Numbered from the stretch's first letter, positions 1-10,246 are shown. The stretch: DNA of 64,000 nt from Enterovibrio nigricans DSM 22720 (GCF_900167155.1 NZ_FUXU01000008.1:1-64000); one strand, 5' to 3'. The notes: generated by a model not told the origin, from the sequence alone. Made by a program: numbers and translations.

Positions 1-744
1 GATACCAACGATTGCAACTTCGTCACCTACGCGAACGATACCTTGCTCAACACGACCAGTTACAACTGTACCACGGCCTTGGATTGAGAATACGTCTTCG
101 ATTGGCAGGATGAACGGACGGTCGATCGCACGCTCTGGCTCTGGGATGTAAGAATCCAGTGCTTCAGCCAGTTCGATTACTTTCGCTTCCCACTGCTCTT
201 CGCCGTTCAGTGCACCCAGTGCAGAACCTTGAATTACTGGGCAATCATCACCTGGGAAATCGTACTCAGAAAGAAGTTCACGAACTTCCATCTCTACCAG
301 TTCCAGAAGCTCTTCATCATCAACCATGTCACACTTGTTCATGAACACGATGATGTAAGGAATACCAACCTGGCGACCCAGCAGGATGTGCTCACGCGTT
401 TGTGGCATTGGACCATCAGTTGCCGCAACAACCAGGATACCGCCGTCCATTTGCGCAGCACCGGTGATCATGTTTTTAACATAGTCAGCGTGTCCTGGGC
501 AGTCTACGTGCGCGTAGTGGCGTGACGGAGTATCGTACTCTACGTGTGAAGTAGAGATGGTGATACCGCGCTCGCGCTCTTCTGGAGCGTTATCGATAGA
601 TGCGAAGTCACGTGCTGAACCGCCGTATACTTTAGACAGTACAGTACAGATAGCAGCAGTCAGAGTGGTTTTACCGTGGTCAACGTGGCCGATAGTACCA
701 ACGTTAACGTGCGGTTTCGTACGTTCAAATTTTTCTTTAGACAC
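1..744 (-). CDS. tuf: Elongation factor Tu (N-terminal 248 residues; cut by window edge)
   Basis: EF-Tu delivers aminoacyl-tRNA to the ribosome as a GTP complex in the cytoplasm. The N-terminus reads MSKEKFER and is followed by the G1 motif GHVDHGKT, encoded near 669-692. The start is GTG at 742-744, preceded by a good AGGAAGGA ribosome binding site at about 751-757. The gene runs off the left edge, so about 145 of the usual 394 residues are missing. It is the last gene of the str operon (rpsL, rpsG, fusA, tuf), about 100 bases after fusA. That position makes it the tufA copy; whether a second tuf exists elsewhere cannot be seen. Confidence 0.97.
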   Translation of the reverse strand, partial: MSKEKFERTKPHVNVGTIGHVDHGKTTLTAAICTVLSKVYGGSARDFASIDNAPEERERGITISTSHVEYDTPSRHYAHVDCPGHADYVKNMITGAAQMDGGILVVAATDGPMPQTREHILLGRQVGIPYIIVFMNKCDMVDDEELLELVEMEVRELLSEYDFPGDDCPVIQGSALGALNGEEQWEAKVIELAEALDSYIPEPERAIDRPFILPIEDVFSIQGRGTVVTGRVEQGIVRVGDEVAIVGI

Positions 745-844
745 GATCGTGTTCCTTCCTAGTTATGAGTCACACCTACCGTCGTAAGTGCGATCAGAAG
801 TTTTTATCAATGCTGGCGAACAATGCCAGCATCAAAGCTACTAA

Positions 845-2941
845 TCAACAACGCTGTGCGATGATTGAATCAGCAACGTTCTTTGGAACATCAGCATATT
901 CGCTGAATTCCATAGAGTAAGATGCGCGGCCCTGAGTCGCTGAACGCAAGTCAGTTGCGTAACCAAACATCTCAGCCAGCGGTACCTGTGCGCGAATGAT
1001 TCTCAAACCAGCAGGACCTTCATCCATACCAGAAATCAAACCACGGCGGCGATTCAAGTCACCCACTACATCACCCATCCAATCTTCTGGAGTGGTGATT
1101 TCCACTTTCATCATTGGCTCAAGAATAACAGGTTGCGCTTCAAGCGCTCCTTTCTTAAAGGCCATAGATGCAGCGATTTTAAACGCCATTTCGTTGGAGT
1201 CAACATCATGATAAGAGCCATCGAATAACGTGGCTTTTACGTCAAGCACTGGGTAACCGGCAAGAACACCGCTACTCATTTGCTCTTCAATGCCCTTAGC
1301 TACTGAACTGATGTATTCTTTTGGTACTGAACCACCAACAATTTCATCGACAAAGACAAAGCCTTCGCCAAGTTCAGACGGCTCCAGTTTGATCCAAACA
1401 TGACCATACTGACCGCGACCACCCGACTGCTTGACGAATTTGCCTTCGACTTCAGACTTACCACGGATGGTTTCACGGTACGCCACCTGAGGCTTACCTA
1501 CGTTACATTCCACGCTAAACTCACGGCGCATGCGGTCGACAATGATGTCGAGGTGCAATTCGCCCATGCCTGAGATCAGGGTCTGTCCTGATTCAATGTC
1601 TGTTTCAACGCGAAACGATGGATCTTCTGCCGCCAGCTTACCTAGCGCGATACCCATTTTTTCTTGATCGGCTTGTGAGCGAGGCTCTACGGCGATCTGA
1701 ATAACCGGCTCAGGGAATTCCATGCGCTCAAGAATCACTTTAGATTCTAGTGCACAAAGCGTATCGCCCGTCGTCACGTCTTTCAGACCAATTGCCGCAG
1801 CAATGTCACCCGCGCGAATTTCTTTAATTTCTTCACGCTTGTTTGAGTGCATTTGAACAATGCGGCCAAAACGCTCACGTTTTTCTTTTACTGAGTTGTA
1901 AACAGTGTCGCCAGTGTTAACCACGCCTGAGTAAACACGCAGGAAAGTCAACGTGCCCACGAATGGGTCAGTGGCGATTTTGAATGCTAGTGCTGCAAAT
2001 GGTTCGTTATCGTCAGCATGACGGTCGATCGCATTGCCTGCTTCATCTTCACCACTGATCGCTTTCACGTCTATTGGCGAAGGAAGGAATTCAACAACTG
2101 CATCTAGCACCGCCTGAACACCTTTGTTCTTAAATGCAGAACCACAAGTTGCCAGTACAATTTCGTTGTTTATTGTGCGTTCACGCAAAGCTTGTCTGAT
2201 TTCGGCTTCTGTCAATTCCCCGTCTTCGAGGTATTTGTCCATCAGCTCTTCATTTGCTTCAGCGGCGGCTTCAACCAAGTTCTGGTGCCACTCTTCTGCT
2301 AGCTCTTGCATGTCTGCTGGGATGTCTTCATAGCTGAAAGTCATCCCTTGATCAGCTTCGTTCCAGTTAATCGCCTTCATTTTTATAAGGTCGATAACAC
2401 CACGAAACTCATCTTCTGAACCAATATTCAGATGAATTGGAACAGGATTAGCACCTAGTCGATCTTTAATCTGATTAACTACGCGCAAAAAATCTGCGCC
2501 TGTACGGTCCATTTTATTAACGAAAACCATACGAGGGACTTGATATTTATCGGCTTGACGCCAAACAGTCTCAGACTGAGGTTCAACACCAGATGAGCCA
2601 CAGAATACAACGACTGCACCATCTAATACACGCAATGAACGCTCAACTTCAATGGTGAAGTCTACGTGTCCAGGGGTATCGATGATATTGATGCGATGCT
2701 CAGCAAATTGTGCATCCATACCACGCCAGAAGGTTGTAGTCGCAGCGGAGGTGATAGTAATACCACGCTCTTGCTCCTGCTCCATCCAGTCCATGGTTGC
2801 CGCACCATCGTGCACTTCACCAATTTTGTGAGAAAGACCGGTATAAAACAGGATACGCTCTGTTGTTGTAGTTTTACCTGCGTCTACGTGAGCACAAATA
2901 CCGATGTTGCGGTAGCGCTCAATAGGGGTCTTACGAGCCAC
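845..2941 (-). CDS. fusA: Elongation factor G
   Basis: EF-G is the GTPase that drives ribosomal translocation and, with RRF, ribosome recycling. The 698-residue product is full length. It has G1 AHVDAGKTT at residues 17-25, DTPGHVDF (G3) near 88, NKMD (G4) near 142, and the later domains ending in the conserved [12 protein letters not shown] region. The start is GTG (2939-2941), with an AAGAGGAT ribosome binding site just upstream. It lies 72 bases after rpsG in the str operon and is probably transcribed from the rpsL promoter. Nothing is abnormal in the sequence. Confidence 0.98.
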   Translation of the reverse strand: MARKTPIERYRNIGICAHVDAGKTTTTERILFYTGLSHKIGEVHDGAATMDWMEQEQERGITITSAATTTFWRGMDAQFAEHRINIIDTPGHVDFTIEVERSLRVLDGAVVVFCGSSGVEPQSETVWRQADKYQVPRMVFVNKMDRTGADFLRVVNQIKDRLGANPVPIHLNIGSEDEFRGVIDLIKMKAINWNEADQGMTFSYEDIPADMQELAEEWHQNLVEAAAEANEELMDKYLEDGELTEAEIRQALRERTINNEIVLATCGSAFKNKGVQAVLDAVVEFLPSPIDVKAISGEDEAGNAIDRHADDNEPFAALAFKIATDPFVGTLTFLRVYSGVVNTGDTVYNSVKEKRERFGRIVQMHSNKREEIKEIRAGDIAAAIGLKDVTTGDTLCALESKVILERMEFPEPVIQIAVEPRSQADQEKMGIALGKLAAEDPSFRVETDIESGQTLISGMGELHLDIIVDRMRREFSVECNVGKPQVAYRETIRGKSEVEGKFVKQSGGRGQYGHVWIKLEPSELGEGFVFVDEIVGGSVPKEYISSVAKGIEEQMSSGVLAGYPVLDVKATLFDGSYHDVDSNEMAFKIAASMAFKKGALEAQPVILEPMMKVEITTPEDWMGDVVGDLNRRRGLISGMDEGPAGLRIIRAQVPLAEMFGYATDLRSATQGRASYSMEFSEYADVPKNVADSIIAQRC

Positions 2942-3013
2942 AGTAGTATCCTCTTACTAAGGTCAACCTTAGAATGTGGTTTGGGCGCGGCAAATGCCGC
3001 GCCTAAAAAGGTA

Positions 3014-3484
3014 TTACCAGCGGTAATGAGCAAACGCTTTGTTAGCGTCAGCCATGCGGTGAACGTCTTCACGTTTCTTAACCGCAGTACCTTTGTTCTC
3101 AGATGCATCTAGCATTTCGTTAGCTAGACGTTGAGCCATAGATTTTTCACCACGCTTACGCGCAGCTTCAACCAACCAACGCATAGCAAGTGCGTTACGG
3201 CGAACCGGACGAACTTCTACTGGTACTTGGTAAGTTGAACCACCTACACGGCGAGATTTAACCTCTACCGCTGGGCGAACGTTATCAAGAGCTTGTTCAA
3301 ACAGAGCTAGGTGATCTTTACCAGAACGCTCAGCCATGATGTCCAGTGCACCATAAACGATTTTTTCAGCAGTCGACTTTTTACCGTCAACCATTACGAT
3401 GTTTACAAATTTTGCCAGCAGCTCTGATCCGAACTTAGGATCCGGCAGGATTTTACGCTGACCAATTACGCGACGACGTGGCAT
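3014..3484 (-). CDS. rpsG: 30S ribosomal protein S7
   Basis: S7 nucleates assembly of the 30S head by binding the 3' domain of 16S rRNA. The 156-residue product begins [20 protein letters not shown] and ends in the conserved [15 protein letters not shown]. It is the second gene of the str operon. The 98 bases separating it from rpsL correspond to the place where, in Escherichia coli, S7 binds its own mRNA and represses translation. Whether that control exists here is inferred from position only. Confidence 0.98.
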   Translation of the reverse strand: MPRRRVIGQRKILPDPKFGSELLAKFVNIVMVDGKKSTAEKIVYGALDIMAERSGKDHLALFEQALDNVRPAVEVKSRRVGGSTYQVPVEVRPVRRNALAMRWLVEAARKRGEKSMAQRLANEMLDASENKGTAVKKREDVHRMADANKAFAHYRW

Positions 3485-3582
3485 GGAAATTCTCCGTTGT
3501 CTTCTTCAGGTTTTATCCAAAACTTTTCAGTTTTTTCAAAATTACAAATTAATTAGTGTTTGGCCTTACTTAACGGATTCCA

Positions 3583-4057
<475 letters not shown>

Positions 4058-4138
4058 GATTTATACAACGATCTTTACCTAGATCACATTATAAACACTG
4101 TAATCCTACGTTTTCACGCTAGCTTATTGATACCAAAA

Positions 4139-4429
4139 TCACCATTTCATTTGCGTGACATGTCGTTCCGTAAGCTCTACAAAGTCTTTCATTTCAATTA
4201 CTTCACAAGGATGTTCGATTTTCTCTAACAATCCCCGTGCAATCACATCATCTTTTAGCACATAAATGCGATGTCCTGATGCAGCCAATTTTTGTTGCCA
4301 CTCTCCCCCGCTTATCGCTGCCACGACCGCATCTTCAATCAGTAAGATCTCGCAATGACGCTCTGCATAACGCAGACAAAGGCTCAACGATGACGTGGAA
4401 AAGGGAGAGGAATTGACGGTATGAAGCAT
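4139..4429 (-). CDS. tusB: Sulfurtransferase complex subunit TusB
   Basis: TusB is a DsrH-family subunit of the TusBCD complex, which relays sulfur from TusA to TusE for 2-thiolation of tRNA wobble uridine. The 96-residue product opens MLHTVN, carries the core ILLIEDAVVAA and ends in the conserved LTERHVTQMKW. It is the last gene of yheO-tusD-tusC-tusB and sits directly before the str operon promoter, the order known from enterobacteria and vibrios. No separate terminator was recognised between it and the promoter. Confidence 0.93.
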   Translation of the reverse strand: MLHTVNSSPFSTSSLSLCLRYAERHCEILLIEDAVVAAISGGEWQQKLAASGHRIYVLKDDVIARGLLEKIEHPCEVIEMKDFVELTERHVTQMKW

Positions 4430-4438
4430 TATGTTCCC

Positions 4439-4795
4439 TTAAAAATTAAGCACTTTGATGCATTGACCTAGATACACGGTAATGTCTTCTGTCGACACCT
4501 TCTTGGCATCAATAATTAGGGGAACATCGCCGAGACCACGCTCAGTCAAGGAATCTTTACAGACGTAGATTTCTTCAACATCGCAAAGCGACAACATTTT
4601 AAAGGTTGAAATGTAATCACGGCATAACACCACTCCAGGTGACTGGCCCGCTAACAATTGCAAGACACCATCGCCGACAAAAAACAGCACCAAATCTTCA
4701 CTGTAGTTTGATGTCGCCAACACCGCATCCAAACCTTCACGCCCACTGGCCGAGCCATGAGGGGCAGAAGAAAAAACAAATCCCAGTTTTTTCAT
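4439..4795 (-). CDS. tusC: Sulfurtransferase complex subunit TusC
   Basis: TusC is the DsrF-like subunit of the cytoplasmic TusBCD heterohexamer for tRNA 2-thiouridine synthesis. The 118-residue product starts MKKLGFVFSSAPHG and has the DsrE/F fold pattern with conserved LVLFFVGDGVLQLL and CDVEEIYVCKDSL segments. It is 7 bases downstream of tusD and 9 bases upstream of tusB, so the three genes are very probably co-transcribed. Confidence 0.93.
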   Translation of the reverse strand: MKKLGFVFSSAPHGSASGREGLDAVLATSNYSEDLVLFFVGDGVLQLLAGQSPGVVLCRDYISTFKMLSLCDVEEIYVCKDSLTERGLGDVPLIIDAKKVSTEDITVYLGQCIKVLNF

Positions 4796-4802
4796 GGTTC
4801 AC

Positions 4803-5195
4803 CTAAAACTGAACAACACGGTCAGCGGTAAGAAGAGATTCGGAAAGTGAGCCCAAGCCTGCTTGGGTAAAACCATCGGCCATGTTGTTTGACGCCAACG
4901 CATGCTGCTTGGCTTCTTCTTCACTCACTTGACCACGACGAAGTGCTGCCGCTACACAAGTCTCAAGCTCCGCGCCACTTTCTTTGGCTAACGTCTGCCA
5001 GGCGGACACCAAATCGAACTCATCATTGGCAGGTACTGTCAGTGATGAGGCATTTGACACGCCATCTTGATAGAAAAACACACGCGTTAACGTGTGTCCT
5101 TTTTCTATCAGCGCCTTGGCAAACCGATATGCGGTCAATGATGACTGGCGACCATATACAGGGCTGTTCACCACCAACACATAACTCAGGCTCAT
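4803..5195 (-). CDS. tusD: Sulfurtransferase complex subunit TusD
   Basis: TusD carries the active-site cysteine that receives persulfide sulfur from TusA. The 130-residue DsrE-family product shows this residue as C80 in the segment [13 protein letters not shown], matching E. coli TusD Cys78. The N-terminal strand reads [15 protein letters not shown]. Its start overlaps the yheO stop by 4 bases (ATGA arrangement), which implies translational coupling. Together with tusC and tusB it forms the complete TusBCD set. Confidence 0.95.
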   Translation of the reverse strand: MSLSYVLVVNSPVYGRQSSLTAYRFAKALIEKGHTLTRVFFYQDGVSNASSLTVPANDEFDLVSAWQTLAKESGAELETCVAAALRRGQVSEEEAKQHALASNNMADGFTQAGLGSLSESLLTADRVVQF

Positions 5196-5911
5196 TTTTC
5201 GCCATCCTCACCTTTACGCTGGCGGATGTAGAGGTAAACAGTGTGCTTGGAAATGTTGAGGCGATCTGCCACGCGGTTGATGGCATCTTTGATGTCGAAG
5301 ATACCTTTATCGAACAGCTCCATCACGATTTGACGATTTTTGGTGTTATTCGATACCGACTTATCGGCATTAATTTCTTCGATAGTGCGCTCAACAGTTT
5401 GGTCCACAAGCTCATCGACATCACTTGCGAAATTAACAGAAGACGCCGCTTGGCGTGCTTCATCCGTTGGCATAAAGGCCTGTAGTACCTGAGAAAATGG
5501 CGCATCAAGATTGATATTGATACATAGCAGGCCAACGATACGTGTATCGCTATTGCGAATTGCCACCGTGATCGACTTCATCAAGGTGTTGCCTTTTGCT
5601 CGTGTAAAATATGCACGAGAGAAGTTACGCTCAGACCCTTCAATGTCTCTTAGCATGCGCAATGCCAGATCAGTGATGGGGGAACCTACTTGGCGTCCGG
5701 TGTTTTCTCCGTTGGCAATTTTAATCGCCGAACGATTCAGATCTTCCAAAGAGTGCAAGACAATTTCACAGTGCTGGCCAATCAGCGCTGCCAAACCATC
5801 TACTACCGCCTCATAGGATTTAAGGATTATGCGGTCTTGTTCAGTGAACGGATTATTCTCGATTAAGTCATCAATGATCACATCCGCACCAAAGCTGTCT
5901 GTCGATACCAC
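5192..5911 (-). CDS. yheO: YheO-type helix-turn-helix regulator
   Basis: The 239-residue product has a YheO/PAS-like ligand-sensing domain (about residues 25-140) containing [22 protein letters not shown] DauR-type HTH follows (about 185-235), ending [15 protein letters not shown]. The start is GTG at 5909-5911 with an AAGGAAGAG ribosome binding site. It overlaps tusD by 4 bases, as in many gammaproteobacteria, so it probably forms one transcript with tusDCB. The ligand of YheO-family proteins at this locus is not established; a link to sulfur relay is inferred from co-location alone. Confidence 0.88.
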   Translation of the reverse strand: MVSTDSFGADVIIDDLIENNPFTEQDRIILKSYEAVVDGLAALIGQHCEIVLHSLEDLNRSAIKIANGENTGRQVGSPITDLALRMLRDIEGSERNFSRAYFTRAKGNTLMKSITVAIRNSDTRIVGLLCININLDAPFSQVLQAFMPTDEARQAASSVNFASDVDELVDQTVERTIEEINADKSVSNNTKNRQIVMELFDKGIFDIKDAINRVADRLNISKHTVYLYIRQRKGEDGEK

Positions 5912-6018
5912 AGGCTTACTCTTCCTTTACATGGCTTTTTATCTTCAGCAGACGATAAACGAATGCTGCAAATTTTAAAATCTGGCGATAAGTTTAACAG
6001 AGTTGGTTCAAGAAAACG

Positions 6019-6050
6019 CAAAAACCCCGACCAAGGTCGGGGCTTTTTAT
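6019..6050 (-). terminator. Rho-independent terminator after fkpA
   Basis: An 8-bp GC-rich stem (6025-6032 with 6035-6042, CCCCGACC/GGTCGGGG) has a 2-base loop and is flanked by T runs on both strands. On the leftward strand it terminates fkpA transcription before yheO. Confidence 0.9.
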
Positions 6051-6079
6051 TCATCAGACTTATCTATGAAAACGTCAGA

Positions 6080-6868
6080 TCAACCGTTGTTCGCATCCGC
6101 TTTCGCTGGTTTACCTTTGATTTCAAGCAACTCAACATCAAACACTAACGTCGAATTTGCAGGGATCGCAGGTGTGTCTTGAGAACCGTACGCGAGCTCT
6201 GGTGGAATGACAAATTTGAACTTAGAGCCCACTGGCATCAGCTGAACACCTTCCGTCCAACCAGGGATTACGCGGTTCAGAGGGAACGTTGCTGGCTGGT
6301 TGCGATCATAAGAACTGTCGAACTGCGTTCCATCTGTTAGGGTGCCTTTGTAATGTACAACCACGGTATCTTCTGCCGATGGTTTTGCACCGTCACCCAT
6401 TTTCTCTACTTGATACATCAAGCCAGAATCAGTGGTTTTCACACCTTCAGTTTTTGCAAACTGTGTGCGGAAATCTTCACCTGTTTTTACAGCCGCTGCC
6501 GCTTTTTCTTGTGCTTGGGCTTGCGCCATTCCTGCCACACGTTGATCCAGAGCTTGCAGGGCAACTTGCGCTTCTTCATCCGTCATTTTGGATTTGTCTG
6601 CAAACGCATCTTGTACGCCTTGAAGCACGAGATCAGCATCCAGCGCAAGACCGATTTGCTCTTGCTGTTCAAGGTTCGCTTTCAGGTATTGTGCCAGCGA
6701 TGCACCGATCGCATACGCAGCTTTATCGTCTTCAGATGCAAAAGTCACCGTCTGCTCAACGGCTACAGGAGCTTCAACTTTTACGGTTTCTTCTTTCGCT
6801 TCTTCCTGACAACCCACAGCCAATGCAACTGTCGCTGCCAGCAGTGACACTTTAAAAACAGATTTCAT
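6080..6868 (-). CDS. fkpA: FkpA-type peptidyl-prolyl isomerase (lipoprotein)
   Basis: This is an FKBP-type peptidyl-prolyl cis-trans isomerase and chaperone acting in the periplasm. The 262-residue product has a signal peptide ending in the lipobox LAVGC with the acylated cysteine at C20, so it is predicted to be a lipoprotein, unlike soluble E. coli FkpA. An N-terminal dimerisation region (about 45-125) precedes the FKBP fold (about 145-252), which has VHYKGTLTDGTQFDSSYDR, GWTEGVQLMPVGSK and IPPELAYGSQ. A terminator follows it. It is divergent from the WD40 lipoprotein gene. Confidence 0.93.
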   Translation of the reverse strand: MKSVFKVSLLAATVALAVGCQEEAKEETVKVEAPVAVEQTVTFASEDDKAAYAIGASLAQYLKANLEQQEQIGLALDADLVLQGVQDAFADKSKMTDEEAQVALQALDQRVAGMAQAQAQEKAAAAVKTGEDFRTQFAKTEGVKTTDSGLMYQVEKMGDGAKPSAEDTVVVHYKGTLTDGTQFDSSYDRNQPATFPLNRVIPGWTEGVQLMPVGSKFKFVIPPELAYGSQDTPAIPANSTLVFDVELLEIKGKPAKADANNG

Positions 6869-6986
6869 TCGTTACTCCGTTGGTATAAAACCACATTTCT
6901 CTAATTCGCTTACGCGATAACGATGCGAAAGCCCGAAACGATCAATATACTCGACGTTATAGGGGCCCAAGATAAGGAACTCAAGC

Positions 6987-7967
6987 ATGATGCGACAATT
7001 CGTCAGCACAATTTGCTTAATTCTGACACTGTTAGCACTTTCTGGATGCTTTCACTCGACGCACGAGGCACAACGTTGGACGTTAGAGCCGACTGGTGTC
7101 ACCAGTTTTAGTCTGAGCCGAGATGGCCGTTTTGCCCTGATGTCGTCTACAGCACAAGGTATCGTGCTCTGGGACCTTATGCAAAACAAACAGTTGGCAG
7201 ATTTTGGTTATCAGGACCCAGATAAGAATACTGTGATCGCCAGTCAGATTTCTGACAATAACCGTTACGCCATTTCAGCTACTTCGCAAAATTTTGCAGT
7301 CTGGGATCTCGCTTGGGGACAGGCAGAGGGTCTCTGGTCTATCTCCGATGGCATCATCCGAGACGTGGATATCAGCAACAATGGTCAAAAAGTGTTGCTC
7401 GCATTATCAAACGGTAAAGCACTCTTTGTGGACTTAGGCACGGGTAGACGACTAGAGTTCCTTGCCCATCGAGAAAAAGTGAATAGCGTGTCTTTATCAC
7501 CCAATGGCAAGTATGCGATGTCAGGGGGGAACGACCACAATGCCTTTTTATGGAGCACAGAAACCGGCCAGGTTATCAATGAGTTTCCTCATGACCACCG
7601 TATCACGCGTGTAGAACTACACCGCTCTGGAAAATTTGCTTTTTCTGCTGACGGTGACGACTCGGCCATCATTTGGGATTTGTCTACGGGAGAGTCAAAA
7701 AGTGAATTACAAATGTTCCATCGCCATTCTAATTTTTCCACTGCACGCTTTTCTGACGACGGTTCAACGCTTGTGACAGGCACTCCGGGGCGACGGGTAG
7801 AATTTTGGGATACGACGACGGGAGACAACATTGGACGATGGCTTGCCGAGGAACAACAAAATACCCGACCACCAAGTGCAGTAGTGTATGATGTCGCCAT
7901 TGATCCGACTGGACGAGTTATTTCCGGCACTTCTGCTGGTATCGCTCAGGCGTGGATAGCAGAGTAA
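6987..7967 (+). CDS. WD40-repeat lipoprotein
   Basis: The 326-residue product has a signal peptide with lipobox LALSGC (C21), so an envelope lipoprotein is predicted. The rest is a beta-propeller of WD40-like repeats. Repeated motifs such as VLWDL, AVWDL, AFLWSTETGQVI, AIIWDLSTGES and VEFWDTTTGDN recur about every 40 residues, giving roughly seven blades. Start ATG at 6987 is preceded by AAGGAACTCAAGC. It lies 13 bases before slyX and is probably co-transcribed with it. Its function is unknown; propellers usually act as protein interaction platforms. Confidence 0.85.
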   Translation: MMRQFVSTICLILTLLALSGCFHSTHEAQRWTLEPTGVTSFSLSRDGRFALMSSTAQGIVLWDLMQNKQLADFGYQDPDKNTVIASQISDNNRYAISATSQNFAVWDLAWGQAEGLWSISDGIIRDVDISNNGQKVLLALSNGKALFVDLGTGRRLEFLAHREKVNSVSLSPNGKYAMSGGNDHNAFLWSTETGQVINEFPHDHRITRVELHRSGKFAFSADGDDSAIIWDLSTGESKSELQMFHRHSNFSTARFSDDGSTLVTGTPGRRVEFWDTTTGDNIGRWLAEEQQNTRPPSAVVYDVAIDPTGRVISGTSAGIAQAWIAE

Positions 7968-7980
7968 TTGAGAAAACATC

Positions 7981-8205
7981 ATGACCGAGACAGAACTGCG
8001 TCTGCAGAAACAAATTGACGATCTGGAGATCAAACAAGCTTTTCAGGAACACACGATTGAAGAGCTGAACGATGCGATCACCCAACAGCAGAAAACCATC
8101 GATAGAATGACCACGCAGATTTCCTTTCTGGTCAGCAAAATGAAGGCGATGGAGCCCGCTAACATTGCTAGCATGAACGAAGAAACACCGCCTCCGCACT
8201 ACTGA
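7981..8205 (+). CDS. slyX: SlyX family protein
   Basis: SlyX is a short coiled-coil protein conserved in proteobacteria without an established function. The 74-residue product is hydrophilic with heptads in KQIDDLEIKQAFQEHTIEEL and QQQKTIDRMTTQISFL, and it ends in the conserved PPPHY tail. It follows the WD40 lipoprotein gene closely and is followed by a strong terminator shared with the convergent isoaspartyl peptidase locus. Confidence 0.92.
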   Translation: MTETELRLQKQIDDLEIKQAFQEHTIEELNDAITQQQKTIDRMTTQISFLVSKMKAMEPANIASMNEETPPPHY

Positions 8206-8242
8206 TAGCGTGAGTGCTCGTTCCTGCACGTTCATTGCGAAC

Positions 8243-8276
8243 AAAAAAAGGTCAGCTAAGTGCTGACCTTTTCGTT
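8243..8276. terminator. Bidirectional terminator between slyX and the isoaspartyl peptidase locus
   Basis: A 9-bp stem AAGGTCAGC/GCTGACCTT (8248-8256 with 8262-8270) has a TAAGT loop. An A run lies on the left and a T-rich run on the right, so it can terminate both converging transcripts. Confidence 0.9.
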
Positions 8277-8286
8277 TTTATACACA

Positions 8287-9251
8287 TTATTCGCCAATCG
8301 GTGTTAATGGTTCATCGGCGAATATAGCCACCAAAGCATTTCCATTTTCATCAACGGTTGCGCGGTACATGCCCGCACAGTTCAGAGCAAAGTTCACTAT
8401 GCCTTTCGCATCGATTGCAACCACGCCGCCCTGTCCACCCAACCCCTGAAAATCCCCGTGCATCACGTCATCACAAGCTTGTCGAAGAGGCGCATTTGCA
8501 TAGCGCATTCGCGCAGCAATATCACCAGCCACTGTGCAACGCATCAGTATTTCGCCCATGCCCGTTGCGGAAACAGCCACATTTCCATTTCTGGCGTAGG
8601 TACCACCCCCAATGATGGGCGTATCGCCAATCCGTCCCCAGCGTTTATTCGTCATGCCACCCGTACTGGTTGCCGCCGCGAGATTACCGTGACTGTCGAG
8701 CGCAACCGCCCCCACTGTGCCGAATTTTTTGTCATCCGGATAACGCGCTTCAGAAAGCGCGACAGCACCCGTTTTTTTCATTGTCTGAAGTTCGTTATAG
8801 CGACGGTCGGTAAAAAATAGTCTTGCTCGATATACTCATACCCACATTCTTTAAACGCAAAATGCTCTGCCCCCTCTCCCGCCAGCATGGCATGTGGGCT
8901 TTTTTGCATCACATCTTTTGCCAGTTGAATGGGATTTTTTATGTGACCAATCAGGGTAACTGAGCCCACATCGAGTGATTGACCATCCATGACACTGGCA
9001 TCCATCTCGACGGTTTCGTTGTAGGTCAGAACGGAACCCTTGCCAGCATTAAACAGTTCACTGTCTTCCATTACCACCACTGCTGCCACTGTTGCATCAA
9101 CAGCCGAACCACCGTTCGCGAGTACAGTGTGCCCAGCAAGCACTGACTGAGCGAGCACTTGTCGGTAAGCGATTTCAAGTTCTGTGGTCATCCGTTCGCG
9201 CTCTATGGTGCCAGCACCGCCGTGGATTGCGATAGAGAAGGGAGAATGCAT
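8287..9251 (-). pseudogene. iaaA: Isoaspartyl peptidase/L-asparaginase, frame interrupted by one base
   Basis: This Ntn hydrolase family removes beta-aspartyl residues and hydrolyses asparagine after self-cleavage before a threonine. The first part (9251 to 8778, 157 residues) carries the N-terminal AIHGGAGTIERE and the alpha-subunit core. The second part (8781 to 8287, 164 residues) carries the cleavage threonine in FGTVGAVALD and the downstream GTGG-type region. The parts are in different frames, and one extra T in the run at 8812-8817 would join them into about 321 residues, the usual family length. The fragments meet in an ATGA overlap. Options are an inactive gene, a sequencing error in a 6-base homopolymer, separately translated halves, or -1 frameshifting at T TTT TTA. 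Confidence 0.85.
8811..8817 (-). other. Candidate -1 slippery heptamer T TTT TTA
   Basis: Read leftward in the frame of the upstream isoaspartyl peptidase fragment, the codons TAT TTT TTA form the canonical X XXY YYZ heptamer. A -1 slip gives ACC GAC CGT, which restores the family reading frame. A stable hairpin (GCGCTT/AAGCGC, 8745-8760) lies about 50 bases downstream, further than typical stimulators. Functional use is speculative. Confidence 0.3.
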
Positions 9252-9264
9252 GAAAAATCCTTAT

Positions 9265-9294
9265 AAAAAACGCTGCCCGATTTCTCGAACAGCG
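9265..9294 (-). terminator. Rho-independent terminator after slyD
   Basis: On the leftward strand a 10-bp stem (9285-9294 with 9271-9280, including G-T pairs) closed by a GAAA tetraloop is followed by six T residues (9265-9270). It separates slyD from the isoaspartyl peptidase gene. Confidence 0.85.
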
Positions 9295-9330
9295 CTTTCA
9301 ACAATCAGAGTATTACAACTCTAATAGCGA

Positions 9331-9906
9331 TTAGTGTGAACCACAACCGCCGCCACCGCAGCACTCGTGATCATCACCTTTATCTTCACCACCACAACAA
9401 CCACCTTCGTGGTCATGATCGTGGCCGCCACAGCAACCACCAGCTTGGTGGATATGGCCGTGCTCGATTTCTTCTTCCGTTGCTGCACGAAGTTCTACAA
9501 CTTCTACGTTGAACGTCAGTGTTTGGCCAGCCAGCATGTGGTTACCATCAACAACAACTTCGTCGCCATCAACTTCAGTTACTTCTACTGGGATTGGACC
9601 TTGGTCAGTGTCAGCGAGGAAGCGCATGCCAACCATGATCTCGTCAACGCCTTGGAATACGTCAGCAGGTACACGCTGAACCATTTCATCCATGTAATCA
9701 CCGTACGCGTCTTCCGGCGCAACAGTCACTTCAAACGCGTCGCCAGCCTCACGGCCTTCCAATGCATTTTCCAGACCTACGATCAGGTTGTTATGACCTT
9801 GCAGGTATTGCAAAGGCATCTCTTTGGTTGATTCATCAACCACAATGCCATCTTCGTTTTTCACTTGGTAAGCAATGCTTACTACCACGTCTTTAGTGAT
9901 TTTCAT
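9331..9906 (-). CDS. slyD: FKBP-type peptidyl-prolyl isomerase SlyD
   Basis: SlyD is a cytoplasmic prolyl isomerase, chaperone and nickel-binding protein that helps hydrogenase metallocentre assembly in E. coli. The 191-residue product has the FKBP core with the inserted-in-flap domain (about residues 1-140; APEDAYGDYMDEMVQRVP, DGNHMLAGQTLTFNVEV). A metal-binding C-terminal tail (about 148-191) is very rich in His and Cys (CCGG, HDHDHEGG, CCGGGGC). It is followed by a terminator and lies downstream of yheV. Confidence 0.96.
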   Translation of the reverse strand: MKITKDVVVSIAYQVKNEDGIVVDESTKEMPLQYLQGHNNLIVGLENALEGREAGDAFEVTVAPEDAYGDYMDEMVQRVPADVFQGVDEIMVGMRFLADTDQGPIPVEVTEVDGDEVVVDGNHMLAGQTLTFNVEVVELRAATEEEIEHGHIHQAGGCCGGHDHDHEGGCCGGEDKGDDHECCGGGGCGSH

Positions 9907-10015
9907 CTTTACTCCGGAAGCGGTTATTTAAGTCTCGGTGTCGCCGAAATGTGTTCGCATTATCGTCACCGGCTTATTCGGCGCCGATAATACCGAAAAC
10001 TTGCGCCTGCGACTA

Positions 10016-10225
10016 TCACTGCGGTTTAAATATCCCGATCACTTGTGCGTCTTGCTGAGAGGATTCCGACGTAGAGGTATCTGCAGCAACAGGAGAGCGG
10101 CGATCGGTATGACCACAGCTAACACACTCCACCACTTCCACATGATGCTCCTGCCACCAACGTAACGTATCTGTCGAATGACAGGCTGGACAGGTTGCAC
10201 CTGCGATAAATCGTTTTTTACTCAT
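10016..10225 (-). CDS. yheV: YheV family zinc-ribbon protein
   Basis: This is a small 69-residue protein of the YheV family (TIGR02443), function unknown. Two CxxC pairs (C12/C15 in TCPACHS and C34/C37 in ECVSCGH) predict a zinc ribbon, and the C-terminus ends in the family-typical QVIGIFKPQ. It sits between kefB and slyD as in E. coli, and the kefG-kefB-yheV-slyD run is probably co-transcribed. Confidence 0.92.
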   Translation of the reverse strand: MSKKRFIAGATCPACHSTDTLRWWQEHHVEVVECVSCGHTDRRSPVAADTSTSESSQQDAQVIGIFKPQ

Positions 10226-10246
10226 GACGTTCCCTGTACTGCATTA

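Noticed and set aside
2666-3112. 148-codon rightward frame across the fusA-rpsG junction
   Set aside because: Antisense to two ribosomal-operon genes with normal sequences.
9271-9294. Hairpin near the isoaspartyl peptidase start as a riboswitch
   Set aside because: It has a simple stem, GAAA loop and T run, as expected of the slyD terminator.
9367-9831. 154-codon rightward frame inside slyD
   Set aside because: It is antisense to slyD and rich in Thr/Val/His from the complement of the metal-binding repeat codons.
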